Source: Pseudomonas sivasensis
GTDB taxonomy: Bacteria; Pseudomonadota; Gammaproteobacteria; Pseudomonadales; Pseudomonadaceae
NCBI RefSeq assembly: GCF_013778505.1
Contig: NZ_JAAOWU010000003.1
Coordinates: 248,001 to 312,000, forward strand
Length of the DNA stretch: 64,000 bases
Reading direction: 5' to 3'
This document shows positions 53,710 through 63,051 of this stretch, in pieces. Every line of letters starts with the position of its first letter. The first letter of the stretch is position 1. The position numbers and the translations under genes are program-made. Below the pieces are notes generated by a model. The model saw only the letters and a program-made list of their open reading frames with translations. It searched no databases and had not been told where the DNA came from.

Positions 53710-54465
53710 ATGCAGGCAGTGGATTTCAATTCGGACATGGGCGAAGGTTTCGGCCCCTGGACCATCGGTGATGGCGTCGACGCGGAGCTGATGGCCTACA
53801 TCAGCTCGGCCAATATCGCCACCGGCTTCCACGCCGGCGACCCCGGGACCATGCGCCGCACCGTAGAACGCGCCAAGCAACTGGGCGTGGCCATCGGCGC
53901 CCATCCCGGCTTTCGTGATCTGGTCGGCTTTGGCCGTCGGCATATCAACGCACCGGCTCAGGAGCTGGTGGACGATATGCTCTACCAACTCGGTGCCCTG
54001 CGGGAAATCGCCCGTGCCCAGGGCATGACGCTGCAACATATCAAGCCTCACGGCGCGCTTTACATGCACCTGGCCCGTGACGAAGAAGCGGCCCGGCTGC
54101 TGGTGCAAAACCTGCAACTCATCGAACCGACGCTGTTGCTGTACTGCATGCCCAACTCGGTGATCTGGCGCGTGGCCAAGGAGTTGGGGCAACCGGTGGT
54201 CCGGGAATTTTATGCCGATCGTGAGTACGATCTGACGGGCTCCATCGTGTTTACCCGCACTGTTCGCGCGCTGGATCCTGCGACGGTGGCGGCACGTGTC
54301 CTGCGGGCTTGTCAGACGGGGTTGGTGCGCACCGTAGAAGGCGAAGACCTGTTTATCGAATTCGATTCCATCTGCCTGCACAGCGACACTCCCGGCGCCC
54401 TGGAACTGGTGGAAGCCACCCGCGAAGCCTTGGACCAGGCGGGTATCACGGTCAAAACACCCTAA
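53710..54465 (+). CDS. pxpA: 5-oxoprolinase subunit PxpA (LamB/YcsF family)
   Basis: A 251-aa protein with the YcsF pattern: [12 protein letters not shown] at the N-terminus, [29 protein letters not shown], and [12 protein letters not shown], all containing conserved His, Asp and Lys residues. PxpA with PxpB and PxpC opens 5-oxoproline (pyroglutamate) to glutamate with ATP. It is the first gene of the operon, divergent from a LysR regulator. Confidence 0.92.
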   Translation: MQAVDFNSDMGEGFGPWTIGDGVDAELMAYISSANIATGFHAGDPGTMRRTVERAKQLGVAIGAHPGFRDLVGFGRRHINAPAQELVDDMLYQLGALREIARAQGMTLQHIKPHGALYMHLARDEEAARLLVQNLQLIEPTLLLYCMPNSVIWRVAKELGQPVVREFYADREYDLTGSIVFTRTVRALDPATVAARVLRACQTGLVRTVEGEDLFIEFDSICLHSDTPGALELVEATREALDQAGITVKTP

Positions 54466-54524
54466 TAAGATCGATCCCTTACTTTTTTGCCTGCCTTTCC
54501 ATAACCATTCCAAGAGGAAGCGAC

Positions 54525-55403
54525 ATGGCTGAAACGACCCCCATCCGCTACAGCTTCGGCGGTGATGAACACCTGTTTGCCGAGGTCAGCGACAGCATGT
54601 CGTTGGAGGCCTTTTTCAAGGGCATGGCGGTGACCCGAGCGGTGGAGCGCCTGGCGCTGGAAGGCGTGCTGGATGTATGCCTGGCCAATGCCTCGTTCCA
54701 GATCCGCTTCGACCCCGACCGCATCGCGCCCCATGTGTTGCTCGACGCCGTGCAAAGCGCCGAAGCTCAGGCCGTGGCCGAACGCACCTTGCGCACGCGC
54801 ATCATCGAAATCCCGGTGCTGTACAACGACCCCTGGACCCATGAAACCCTGATGCGTTTTCGCGATCGCCATCAAGACCCCAGCGGCACCGACCTGGAGT
54901 ACGCCGCGCGCATCAATGGCCTGGCGGATGTGGACGCGTTTATCGCCGCTCACAGCGGCGCGCCGTGGTTTGTGTCGATGGTCGGGTTTGTCGCGGGTCT
55001 GCCGTTCATGTTCCAAATGGTCGAGCGCGAGCGGCAGTTGCAGGTGCCCAAATACCTGCGCCCGCGCACCGACACGCCCAAACTCACCCTCGGCCATGGT
55101 GGCTGCTTTGGGTGTATCTACTCGGTGCGCGGCGCTGGCGGTTACCAAATGTTCGGGGTGACCCCGGCGCCGATCTACGACCCGGCGCAGCAGTTGGCCT
55201 ACCTCAAGGAGCACATGGTGTTCTTTCGCCCCGGTGACATCGTGCAGTTTAAACCCATAGAACGTGATGCCTACGACCTGGCCGTCGCCGAGGTGGACGC
55301 AGGACGTTTCGACCTGCGCATCCGCCCGGTGGAATTTTCCCTCGACGCCTTTCTGGCCGACCCGGTGGGCTATCCGAAAACCCTGCAGGAGGCGCTGGCA
55401 TGA
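54525..55403 (+). CDS. pxpB: 5-oxoprolinase subunit PxpB (carboxyltransferase domain subunit 1)
   Basis: A 292-aa protein starting at the ATG at 54525 (GAGGAAG upstream). It has the AHS1/KipI fold: GMAVTRAVERL..GV.D at the start, then VLYNDPWTHE, and a C-terminal GGCFGCIYSVRGAGGYQMFGVTPAPI, the conserved tail. It is about 70 residues longer than E. coli PxpB (218 aa), with extra sequence near 100-160 and at the C-terminus, a longer subgroup. It overlaps pxpC by 4 bp. Confidence 0.85.
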   Translation: MAETTPIRYSFGGDEHLFAEVSDSMSLEAFFKGMAVTRAVERLALEGVLDVCLANASFQIRFDPDRIAPHVLLDAVQSAEAQAVAERTLRTRIIEIPVLYNDPWTHETLMRFRDRHQDPSGTDLEYAARINGLADVDAFIAAHSGAPWFVSMVGFVAGLPFMFQMVERERQLQVPKYLRPRTDTPKLTLGHGGCFGCIYSVRGAGGYQMFGVTPAPIYDPAQQLAYLKEHMVFFRPGDIVQFKPIERDAYDLAVAEVDAGRFDLRIRPVEFSLDAFLADPVGYPKTLQEALA

Positions 55404-56374
55404 TCAAAGTCCTCAAACCCGGCCTCGCCACCTCTGTGCAGGACCTTGGCCGCGAAGGTTATTACCACTTGGGCATTCCGCCGTCGGGGGCGCTGGACCA
55501 ATACGCGCTGAGCGCGGCCAACCATCTAGTGGGCAATCCGGTCGGTGCGGCGGGCCTGGAATGCACCTTGATCGGGCCTGAATTGGAATTCCAACAGGAT
55601 GCGTTAGTGGCACTCAGCGGCGCGCTCATGTCGCCGCGCCTTGACGGTGAAGTGGTGCATCAGGACACCGCGTTCCAGGTGCGTGCCGGGCAGGTGCTGC
55701 GTTTCGAATTTCCCAAGGCCGGCGCACGGACTTACCTGGCGGTGGCCGGCGGCATTGATGTGCCCGTGGTGCTCGGCAGTCGCTCCACTTACACCCTGGG
55801 CGCGCTTGGTGGGTTTAAAGGTCGGCGCTTGCAGGAGGGTGATGAATTGCCCATCGGTGAGCTCTGCGGGCAGGGCCGGGCGGGCAACAGTTTGCCGATG
55901 GCCTTGCGCCGGTCGGTAGGGGGCGATATCACCCTGCGTGTGGTGCCTGGCCTGTATTACGAGCGCCTGACCGGTGCCGCCAAAAGCAGTTTTTTCGCCG
56001 AACCGTGGACCGTGGGTTCCGAAGCGGACCGTATCGGCTATCGCTTCAAGGGCGGTAGCGCGTTGAGCTTTGAACCACGGGAACAGCCGTTTGGCGCGGG
56101 CTCGGATCCGTCGAATATTGTCGACAGCTGCTACCCCATCGGTTCGATCCAGGTACCGGCGGGGCTGGAGCCGATTGTGTTGCATCGAGATGCAGTGTCG
56201 GGCGGAGGTTACGCGATGATCGGCACGGTGATCAGTGCCGATCTGGATTTGATCGGGCAGATGCAGCCCAACCAGTGCGCGGGGTTTGTGGCGGTGACGC
56301 TGGAGGAGGCCCTTGAGGCGCGGCGGGTGTACAAGAAGCGGCTCAAGGCCATGACGGGTCTCTTCAACAACTGA
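55400..56374 (+). CDS. pxpC: 5-oxoprolinase subunit PxpC (carboxyltransferase domain subunit 2)
   Basis: A 324-aa AHS2/KipA-fold protein. It starts MIKVLKPGLATSVQDLGR.GY..LGIPPSGALD, the family signature, and contains GGIDVPVVLGSRSTYTLG and EGLQ/DELPIG segments. It overlaps pxpB by ATGA. A REPIN follows as the end of the operon. Confidence 0.9.
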   Translation: MIKVLKPGLATSVQDLGREGYYHLGIPPSGALDQYALSAANHLVGNPVGAAGLECTLIGPELEFQQDALVALSGALMSPRLDGEVVHQDTAFQVRAGQVLRFEFPKAGARTYLAVAGGIDVPVVLGSRSTYTLGALGGFKGRRLQEGDELPIGELCGQGRAGNSLPMALRRSVGGDITLRVVPGLYYERLTGAAKSSFFAEPWTVGSEADRIGYRFKGGSALSFEPREQPFGAGSDPSNIVDSCYPIGSIQVPAGLEPIVLHRDAVSGGGYAMIGTVISADLDLIGQMQPNQCAGFVAVTLEEALEARRVYKKRLKAMTGLFNN

Positions 56375-56390
56375 CACAACACACATCCAA

Positions 56391-56481
56391 CTGTGGGAGG
56401 GGGCTTGCCCCCGATGTCGGTGGTTCAGCTACAGATCGGCCGACTTACCCACCGCCATCGGGGCAAACCCCCTCCCACAGT
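56391..56481. repeat. REPIN
   Basis: Arms CTGTGGGAGGGGGCTTGCCC and GGGGCAAACCCCCTCCCACA with a ~40-bp spacer, between the convergent pxpC and pit genes. Confidence 0.9.
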
Positions 56482-56497
56482 TTCAATCTATGTTGTG

Positions 56498-58114
56498 TCA
56501 GAAAAGTTGGGTGAACAGCCAGTAGAGGCTGCCAGACAGAAGAATCGCCGCCGGCAACGTCAGCACCCACGCCATCAGCAAATTGCGGATCGTCCGCATC
56601 TGCAACCCAGCACCATTGGCCACCATGGTCCCCGCCACACCGGATGACAGCACATGGGTTGTCGACACCGGCAACCCATACATATCTGCGGCCCCGATGG
56701 TCAGCATCGCCACTGTTTCCGCCGCCCCGCCTTGGGCGTAGGTCATGTGGGTCTTGCCGATTTTCTCGCCCACCGTGACCACGATGCGCTTCCAGCCGAC
56801 CATGGTGCCCAGGCCAAGCGCAATGGCCACCGCGATCTTCACCCAAAGCGGAATAAAGCGCGTGGCGTTGTCGATCTGTTGCTTGAACAGCTGCAGTTTG
56901 TCTTGGGTGTCGGCGTCGAAATTGCCGACCTTGCCCTTGTCCATCAGGCGAATGGTTTCGCTGGTCAGGTACATGTCGTTACGCACGTTGCCGACCGCCT
57001 CGGCGGGGACTTTGGCCAGGGAGCCGTAGCCTTTGACTTCTTCGCCGATATGCCCGGTGAGCGCGGCGAGGGCCGGCACCAGGTCCGGTGTGGCTTGCTT
57101 GGTGCGCACGTAGGTCGACAGGACGGGGCGCGGGTCGCCGGGCAATGCCTGCGCCGTGGTTTTCATCAGGGCGGCCTGGGTCACTTCGGCCACCGCCGCG
57201 AACTGCAAAGACTGCTCGGCGGGCATGGTGCGGTTCAACGCATAGGCCATTGGCAACGTGCCGACCAGAATCAGCATGATCAGGCCCATGCCTTTCTGCC
57301 CATCGTTGGAGCCGTGGGCGAACGACACGCCGGTGCAGGTGGCGATCAACATGCCGCGAATCCACCACGGCGGCGGGGTGTTGCCTTTGGGCGCCTTGTA
57401 CAGCGATCGGTTCTTCACAAAGGCGCGCATGGCCAGCAGCAACAAGGCTGCAAACGCAAAGCCGATCAAGGGGGACAGTAGCAACGCATAACCAATCTTG
57501 GTCGCCTGGGCCCAATCTACCCCGCTGGTGCCGTCACGTCCGTGCATCAAGGCATTCGCCACGCCGACGCCGATGATTGAGCCGATCAGCGTATGGGAGG
57601 ACGAGGCCGGTAAACCCAGCCACCAGGTGCCGAGGTTCCACAGGATCGCAGCGATCAGCAGGGCGAAGATCATCGCGAAACCGGCCGATGAGCCCACCTG
57701 CAAAATCAGCTCCACCGGCAGCAGGGCGATGATGCCAAACGCCACCGCGCCGCTGGAGAGCAGCACGCCGAGGAAGTTGAAAAAGCCCGACCACACCACC
57801 GCGAAATGCGGTGGCAGCGAGTTGGTGTAGATCACCGTCGCGACGGCGTTGGCGGTGTCGTGGAAACCGTTGACGAACTCGAAGCCCAGAGCGATCAACA
57901 ACGCGACGCCCAGCAGCAGGAACGGCGTCCAGGTGGTGACCACCGTGCCCAGTTCGTGCATGTCATGCATCAGGCTGTAGGCGGTGAACAACAGTCCCAT
58001 GGCGAGGACGGCGAAGAAAATGATCACGGTCACCAGGCCAGGTTTCTTGTCCAGGCGCGGTTTTGAATCGACGGAAGATGAGTGCGTGGAGGCAGTCAGG
58101 GAAGGGGTGGCCAT
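56498..58114 (-). CDS. PiT-family inorganic phosphate transporter
   Basis: A 538-aa inner membrane low-affinity phosphate (metal-phosphate) transporter, starting at the ATG at 58114. The two PiT signature halves are GFEFVNGFHDTANAVATVIYTN and SFAHGSNDGQKGMGLIMLILVG, with the intervening HTLIGSIIGVG and STTHVLSSGVAGT; about ten TM segments and a large loop between 330 and 430 match PitA-like proteins of this length. It is monocistronic. Confidence 0.92.
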   Translation of the reverse strand: MATPSLTASTHSSSVDSKPRLDKKPGLVTVIIFFAVLAMGLLFTAYSLMHDMHELGTVVTTWTPFLLLGVALLIALGFEFVNGFHDTANAVATVIYTNSLPPHFAVVWSGFFNFLGVLLSSGAVAFGIIALLPVELILQVGSSAGFAMIFALLIAAILWNLGTWWLGLPASSSHTLIGSIIGVGVANALMHGRDGTSGVDWAQATKIGYALLLSPLIGFAFAALLLLAMRAFVKNRSLYKAPKGNTPPPWWIRGMLIATCTGVSFAHGSNDGQKGMGLIMLILVGTLPMAYALNRTMPAEQSLQFAAVAEVTQAALMKTTAQALPGDPRPVLSTYVRTKQATPDLVPALAALTGHIGEEVKGYGSLAKVPAEAVGNVRNDMYLTSETIRLMDKGKVGNFDADTQDKLQLFKQQIDNATRFIPLWVKIAVAIALGLGTMVGWKRIVVTVGEKIGKTHMTYAQGGAAETVAMLTIGAADMYGLPVSTTHVLSSGVAGTMVANGAGLQMRTIRNLLMAWVLTLPAAILLSGSLYWLFTQLF

Positions 58115-58266
58115 GCCGGAGCATCCAGGTGATGAAGGATGTCGTTCATAGTCATTGCAGAATGTTACAACGGTGCTGCCGCAGGTCAGTGTTTGGTCAA
58201 TCAGGCACGCCATTAGTCTGTCTTGCAGCGCACACAGCCGCGAAACTCATAGGCACCACCGATCCC

Positions 58267-58366
58267 TGTGGGAGATGTCGAGCTTCAGCGAGGCTTCGAT
58301 AGCGGCGGCAGGGCTGGCAGAGGTGTTGGCTGACACACTCTCATCGGGAGCAAGCCCCCTCCCACA
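58267..58366. repeat. chimeric REPIN with unlike arms
   Basis: The right arm ATCGGGAGCAAGCCCCCTCC is the common REP, but the left arm reads TGTGGGAGATGTCGAGCTTC and continues as a different palindrome (TCGAGC...GCTTCGA). It looks like two different REP families joined. It fills most of the gap between pit and the zntB-like gene. Confidence 0.7.
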
Positions 58367-58378
58367 GTGGATCTCATT

Positions 58379-59398
58379 TCAATTTGAAAATCTGCGAAAC
58401 GCCCAACGCCCGGCAATCAAGGTAAAGGTCGCGACCAGCGCCACCAAAATCCAGAAGCCTTCCGGGTCTTGTGAAAGCGGCACGCCGCCGACGTTCATGC
58501 CAAAAAAACCGGCGATGATGTTGATCGGCAGTGCCAGCACCGTCACCACCGTAAGGGTGAACAGAGTGCGGCTGCTTTGCTCGTTGAGGTTGGCGGCGAT
58601 CTCTTCCTGCAACAGTTTGATGCGTTCGCCCAGAGCCGTCAGGTCGTTGATGATCAGCGCAAACTCTTCGGTGGATTTGCGCAACTCCTTCACGTCTTCC
58701 TTTTGCAGCCATTGCGGCGGTCGGTTGAGCAGGCGCAGCAACGAGCCCGGCTCCAACGCCAGCAAGCGTTGCAGGCGCACCAGCACCCGGCGCGCGGCAC
58801 CCAGTTCGGCGCGGTTGGTGGACAGGCGCGAGGACAGTAATTGGTCTTCGATATGGTCGACGCTGATGCTGGTCTTGCGCACGATCTGCGTCAGCACTTC
58901 GCCCTGGTCGCGCAGCAAATGCACCAACAGTTCCAGTGGCGAGCGAAAGTGTTCTCCGGCCTTTACCGACGAGCGCAACTTGTCCACCGAGTGCAACGGT
59001 TGCAGCCGCGCGCTGATCAACAGGCGGCTGCGAGCGCATACCCACAGCGTGGAAATATCCGACGAGACCATGCTGCTGAAGTTGAACACCACGTCGTTGA
59101 CCACCGCCAGCAAGGCCGAGTCGACGTGTTCGATGCGGGTGGAGCGCGAGCCCTCGTGAAGGGCCTCGAAAAACTCTTCAGGCAGCTCCAGGTGCGCCTG
59201 CATCCAGCGCTCGCAGGCGGCGTGGGCGAGGTTCAGGTGCAGCCACAAGAACTCCTCCGGGTCCTGCGGTTGCTTCAATGCCGCCAGGGCGGTAGCCGAG
59301 TCAATCTGCTCCCCCTTAACACCTGGGCGAAAACGAAAACCGTAAAGCAAGCCAAACAGATCGGAGTCCTGATGGCTGTGATCGATGCTGTGATTCAT
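58379..59398 (-). CDS. ZntB/CorA-family divalent cation transporter
   Basis: A 339-aa transporter with a large N-terminal cytoplasmic domain and two C-terminal TM helices (about 275-335). The CorA-family signature is GFFGMNVGGVP, between the two helices, and this GMN form is shared by CorA and ZntB; FLWLHLNLAH in the N-domain is typical of ZntB. It probably moves Zn2+ or another divalent metal with protons; the metal is uncertain. It has its own promoter, as the next gene upstream is divergent. Confidence 0.84.
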   Translation of the reverse strand: MNHSIDHSHQDSDLFGLLYGFRFRPGVKGEQIDSATALAALKQPQDPEEFLWLHLNLAHAACERWMQAHLELPEEFFEALHEGSRSTRIEHVDSALLAVVNDVVFNFSSMVSSDISTLWVCARSRLLISARLQPLHSVDKLRSSVKAGEHFRSPLELLVHLLRDQGEVLTQIVRKTSISVDHIEDQLLSSRLSTNRAELGAARRVLVRLQRLLALEPGSLLRLLNRPPQWLQKEDVKELRKSTEEFALIINDLTALGERIKLLQEEIAANLNEQSSRTLFTLTVVTVLALPINIIAGFFGMNVGGVPLSQDPEGFWILVALVATFTLIAGRWAFRRFSN

Positions 59399-59537
59399 GG
59401 AGGCTCGCAGAGAAAAGGCCTGTAGGACATTTCACAGGTCGCGTGGCGAATAATTACAGGGTTATTTGACAGTTTTATGACAGTCGTTGGTTTATTTCGC
59501 ATTCGTGACATTTTATTGACCATTTGTCCGAATCCCT

Positions 59538-59564
59538 TCAAGAAGGCTCTATTCCGGCCGATTC
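59538..59564 (+). promoter_or_regulatory. FliA (sigma-28) promoter of the chemoreceptor
   Basis: TCAAGAAG, 11 bp, then GCCGATTC closely follows the flagellar sigma-28 consensus (TCAAGttt-N11/12-GCCGATAA). The chemoreceptor ATG is about 95 bp downstream. Confidence 0.8.
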
Positions 59565-59658
59565 AGCTCATTAACAACCGTTAGGGATGTGCGGTGCTTT
59601 TGTCGACAGGGAGGTCAAGGCATGCACACGCCACTTACCTGTATCGAGGCTTTCCCCG

Positions 59659-61287
59659 ATGAATGTTTTGCGAACCTCCTTGAGAGCACAAATCCTGTCG
59701 CTGCTCGGTGGCAGCTTGCTGGCGATATTGTTGATCGCCCTGGCCTGTTTCAACTTCCTCTCCAACGGGGTGCAGAGTTATCGCAGTTTGATTGACGGGC
59801 CGTTGCTCACTTCGCAATTGATCGACGAAGCCAACCTGCAGTTCAAGGTGCAGGTGCAGGAATGGAAAAACGTGCTGCTGCGCGGCAAGCAGCCTCAGGA
59901 TATGGAGAAATATTGGGGCCAGTTCCAGGACCGCCAGCGCGATGTGCAAAGTATCCTCGCTCGCCTGGTCACCCAGACCAGCAGCGACGCGCCGTTGAGC
60001 CGACGCATCGAAACCCTGCGCCTGGAGCACCAGCAACTGGGCGTGGCCTATCAGAAGGGCCGTGATGCCTATATGGCGGCGGGTGGTGATGCAACCGTCG
60101 GCGATACGGCAGTCAAAGGCGTAGACCGCGCCGCCAGTGAGCAGATGAGCGCTCTTGTCAGCGACCTGCGTGCCCAAGGCAGCCAGCAATCTCAGGCCAT
60201 CAGTGCCTACGCCGAGCGCACCGTGCTGGTGGGGCTGGCGATTATGTTGCTCTCTGGTGTGCTGATCGGCCTGTTCAGCCTGTGGCTGATCAACCGCAAC
60301 CTGATCCTGCCGATTCGTGGCTTGATCGACTACGTCACGCAACTCAGCCACGGCCGCTTTGCCGAGCGCGTAGCCAGCCGTCGCCAGGATGAACTGGGCC
60401 ACCTGGCCGCCGCCGCGAATACGCTGCGCGACTTCCTCGCTGAAACCTTCAGCCGCTTGCAGCGCAGCGCCACCGACTTGGTCAGCGCCAGCGGCGAGTT
60501 GAACTCGATTGCCGGCCTGATGGCTACCGGCACCCAAGAACAATTCAACCGTACCGACCAAGTGGCCACGGCCATGACCGAAATGTCGGCCACCGCCCAG
60601 GAAGTCGCACGCCACGCTGCCAGTGCCTCGCGCGCGGCCGACGAGGCAGATCACTCGGCCCGCGAAGGCGGTGAAGTGATGAAGGTCACCATCGCTACCA
60701 TCGGCCAGATGCGCACGGAAATCCTCAACACCGGCACCATCATCCGACGCCTGGAAGCTGACAGCGTACGCATCGGCAAAGTGTTGGAAGTGATTCGCGG
60801 CATCGCCGAGCAAACCAACCTGCTGGCGCTCAACGCCGCTATCGAGGCGGCGCGGGCGGGCGAGGCGGGGCGTGGTTTTGCAGTCGTCGCCGATGAAGTC
60901 CGCAGCCTGGCGCAACGCACGGCCGCGTCGATCATCGAGATCAACCAGATTATTCAGGCGGTGCAGACCGGCGCGATCGATGCGGCCGAGGCGATCGTCA
61001 GCGGCCAGTCGTGCAGCGATGACAGCGTGGAAAAAGTCAGCCAGGCCGGCGCTATGCTCGACCACATCACTCAGGCGGTGGAAGCGATCCGCGACATGAA
61101 CCGCCAGATCGCCACGGCGGCCGAGGAGCAGACGTCGGTCGCCGAGGACATCTCGCGCAATATCACCCAGATCACCACGGTGGCCACGGCCAACCTCGAC
61201 AACGTGCAACGCACCGAAGCCGCGAGCCACAATCTGCGCGGTTTGTCCGGTGAGTTGAATGAGGTGACGGCGCGCCTGGGCGCCTGA
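59659..61287 (+). CDS. methyl-accepting chemotaxis protein
   Basis: A 542-aa transmembrane chemoreceptor from the ATG at 59659; an in-frame ATG at 59587 exists but lacks the standard N-terminus. TM1 is at about 13-34, a periplasmic helical sensor at about 35-190 (four-helix-bundle type), TM2 at about 192-215, HAMP at 216-270, and the signalling domain follows with the intact tip [38 protein letters not shown]. The ligand cannot be assigned. A FliA promoter upstream ties it to motility, and it is convergent with the histidine kinase gene. Confidence 0.9.
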   Translation: MNVLRTSLRAQILSLLGGSLLAILLIALACFNFLSNGVQSYRSLIDGPLLTSQLIDEANLQFKVQVQEWKNVLLRGKQPQDMEKYWGQFQDRQRDVQSILARLVTQTSSDAPLSRRIETLRLEHQQLGVAYQKGRDAYMAAGGDATVGDTAVKGVDRAASEQMSALVSDLRAQGSQQSQAISAYAERTVLVGLAIMLLSGVLIGLFSLWLINRNLILPIRGLIDYVTQLSHGRFAERVASRRQDELGHLAAAANTLRDFLAETFSRLQRSATDLVSASGELNSIAGLMATGTQEQFNRTDQVATAMTEMSATAQEVARHAASASRAADEADHSAREGGEVMKVTIATIGQMRTEILNTGTIIRRLEADSVRIGKVLEVIRGIAEQTNLLALNAAIEAARAGEAGRGFAVVADEVRSLAQRTAASIIEINQIIQAVQTGAIDAAEAIVSGQSCSDDSVEKVSQAGAMLDHITQAVEAIRDMNRQIATAAEEQTSVAEDISRNITQITTVATANLDNVQRTEAASHNLRGLSGELNEVTARLGA

Positions 61288-62460
61288 TCAGCCGGTTGGC
61301 AGGCTGAAGCTAAACATCGTGCCGTGCTCCGCGGTGGTGGACACTTTGAGTTCACCGCCATGAGCTTCGGCAATCTGCTTGACGATATACAACCCCAGGC
61401 CCAGGCCGGCCTGGGGCGTGTTCGTCGCTGGGCGTGAGTAAGGCTCAAAGAGCCGGGGCAAGGCTTGCGCGCTTATCTGGCCGGCGTTTTTCACTGACAG
61501 GTGGAAATGGTCGTCCTCAACCTGCGCGCGCACCTCCACCGGGCCGTCATGGCTGCCATGGTGAATGGCATTGGCCACCAGATTAGACAGCAACTGCGCC
61601 AAGCGGTCGCGGTCGCCACTGACCCCTTGCAGATCACCGATATCCGCACGAATCTCGCGCTGCGGGTGCACGCTCTGCACTTCCGATACCACATGCTGCA
61701 ACGCCGCCTGTAACCCCTGGCAGTCGCCGATGTTGAGTGGGATGCCGCTGCCCATGCGGCCCCTGGCGAAATCCAGCACGTCTTCCACTAACTGCGCGGC
61801 GCGTCGGCCGCTGGTGAGAATGTGCCGCACGAGGGTATCGGTGGCGGGGTCCGGGTATTTACGCAGCAGTCGTTCGGCACCGAAGTTAATTGCAAACAAC
61901 GGGTTGCGCAGGTCATGGCCGAGCACGGCGATAAATTGCTCGCGCAGTTCGGCGGTACTGCGTTCTTCCTGCAATTGCACTTGTGTTTGCTGGGCGGCTT
62001 CTTCGGCTTCGATCTGCAATGACAACACCCGCGCAAACGATTCCATGGTCGATCGGATCGTGCTGCTGCGCAGCATGGCGGGATTGGGGTCCAAGGCGCA
62101 GATCGTGCCGAAGAAGCGCCCGTCGGTGCGAAATACCGGCACCGAAATGTAGCTTTCGAAGTGGTACAGGCGCGGTGTGTGGTGGTCGTGGTAGACCGGG
62201 TCTTCGCTGGCCTTGTCGATCACCACGGAGATATGGGAACCGCGAATCTCGTGGCAAATGGTGGTGGTCAGGTCCAACTCGCCTCCGACGCCGAGGCCGA
62301 ATCCCAGGCGGTCGAGTACGGCGCAGGCGGTCCAGGTTTCGTCGGTCACCCGCGCAACGGCGGCAAAGCGCAGGCCAGTCATGTCGCTGATCACTTGGAG
62401 CATTGCGGGAACGGCACTGATTCGGCCAATGGTGGCAATGTCGACGGCTTTTTGCTCCAT
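61288..62460 (-). CDS. GAF-domain sensor histidine kinase
   Basis: A 390-aa soluble kinase with no TM segments. A GAF domain is at about 20-160, a short coiled linker, a HisKA domain with LGHDLRNPL (the phosphorylatable His is near residue 178), and an ATPase domain with NLVANAIHHG and GLGLGLYIVKQIAEAHGG. It lacks a receiver domain, and no response regulator gene is adjacent, so it is an orphan kinase. A cytosolic small ligand or light-independent redox signal is possible. Its stop and the chemoreceptor stop share TGATCA. Confidence 0.88.
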   Translation of the reverse strand: MEQKAVDIATIGRISAVPAMLQVISDMTGLRFAAVARVTDETWTACAVLDRLGFGLGVGGELDLTTTICHEIRGSHISVVIDKASEDPVYHDHHTPRLYHFESYISVPVFRTDGRFFGTICALDPNPAMLRSSTIRSTMESFARVLSLQIEAEEAAQQTQVQLQEERSTAELREQFIAVLGHDLRNPLFAINFGAERLLRKYPDPATDTLVRHILTSGRRAAQLVEDVLDFARGRMGSGIPLNIGDCQGLQAALQHVVSEVQSVHPQREIRADIGDLQGVSGDRDRLAQLLSNLVANAIHHGSHDGPVEVRAQVEDDHFHLSVKNAGQISAQALPRLFEPYSRPATNTPQAGLGLGLYIVKQIAEAHGGELKVSTTAEHGTMFSFSLPTG

Positions 62461-62595
62461 GACGTGTTCTCGGTGTGCTGTGCGATGGCGTAATGCCCTG
62501 GCTGATGCGGGGAAGTCTAACGACCTTGAATTGAGTCGGGGGAATTTGATTCATCGCGACGGCGCTTTTTCCAGGCATTACTGACGAGCGCCCAT

Positions 62596-62630
62596 AAAAA
62601 AACCGCGCCACCCGAAGGTGGCGCGGTTTT
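62596..62630 (-). terminator. strong Rho-independent terminator of the PepSY gene
   Basis: On the minus strand AACCGCGCCACC and GGTGGCGCGGTT form a 12-bp perfect stem with a short loop followed by six T. It is just past the PepSY stop and also separates it from the kinase promoter. Confidence 0.95.
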
Positions 62631-62641
62631 GAGGATTCAAC

Positions 62642-62956
62642 TCAGGTGTCTTGCTTGTTTTCCAGCACGGCACCGGTCTTGGCATCGAGCTTGACTTCAA
62701 ACTTCTTGCCAGCGGTGTCGGTCAGGTCTACTTCGTAGACATATTGATCGGCTACACCGTGTTTGTTGTCCAGCTCGGTGTCGGTAATTGTCGCGCCAGG
62801 GTGAGTGGCTACGGCCGCGGCGTTGAGCTTGTCAAAAGGCATCACTGCGCCGGATTTGACCAGGCCTTCAATATGATCCGGACGAACATCCGCTTGGGCC
62901 AGGCCGGCAGTCAGCGTCAGGGCAGTTGCGGCGAACAAAGTGGTCAAAGTTTTCAT
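62642..62956 (-). CDS. PepSY-domain periplasmic protein
   Basis: A 104-aa exported protein. A signal peptide (about 1-22, AGLAQA/DV) is followed by a single PepSY domain, with VYEVDLTDTAGKKFEVKLDAKTGAVL as the typical closing strands. PepSY domains inhibit or chaperone proteases or occur beside metal/two-component systems. No partner is adjacent apart from the kinase downstream. It has its own terminator. Confidence 0.88.
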   Translation of the reverse strand: MKTLTTLFAATALTLTAGLAQADVRPDHIEGLVKSGAVMPFDKLNAAAVATHPGATITDTELDNKHGVADQYVYEVDLTDTAGKKFEVKLDAKTGAVLENKQDT

Positions 62957-63051
62957 GGTGTATGTCCTTCTTTGGTGAGCTGTTTAAGTGGCGCCAGATT
63001 AACTGGCGCAACTTAATTCATCCTTAATGGCGCACTGACACCAACGATGCC

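Noticed and set aside
52687..54513. 608-aa extension of the third LysR gene
   Set aside because: Only the last 305 codons are LysR; the first part is antisense to pxpA.
62991..63009. hairpin GCGCCAG/CTGGCGC upstream of the PepSY gene
   Set aside because: A 7-bp stem without a T run; could be the end of the glpQ-like upstream region or chance, and it does not decide any gene boundary.
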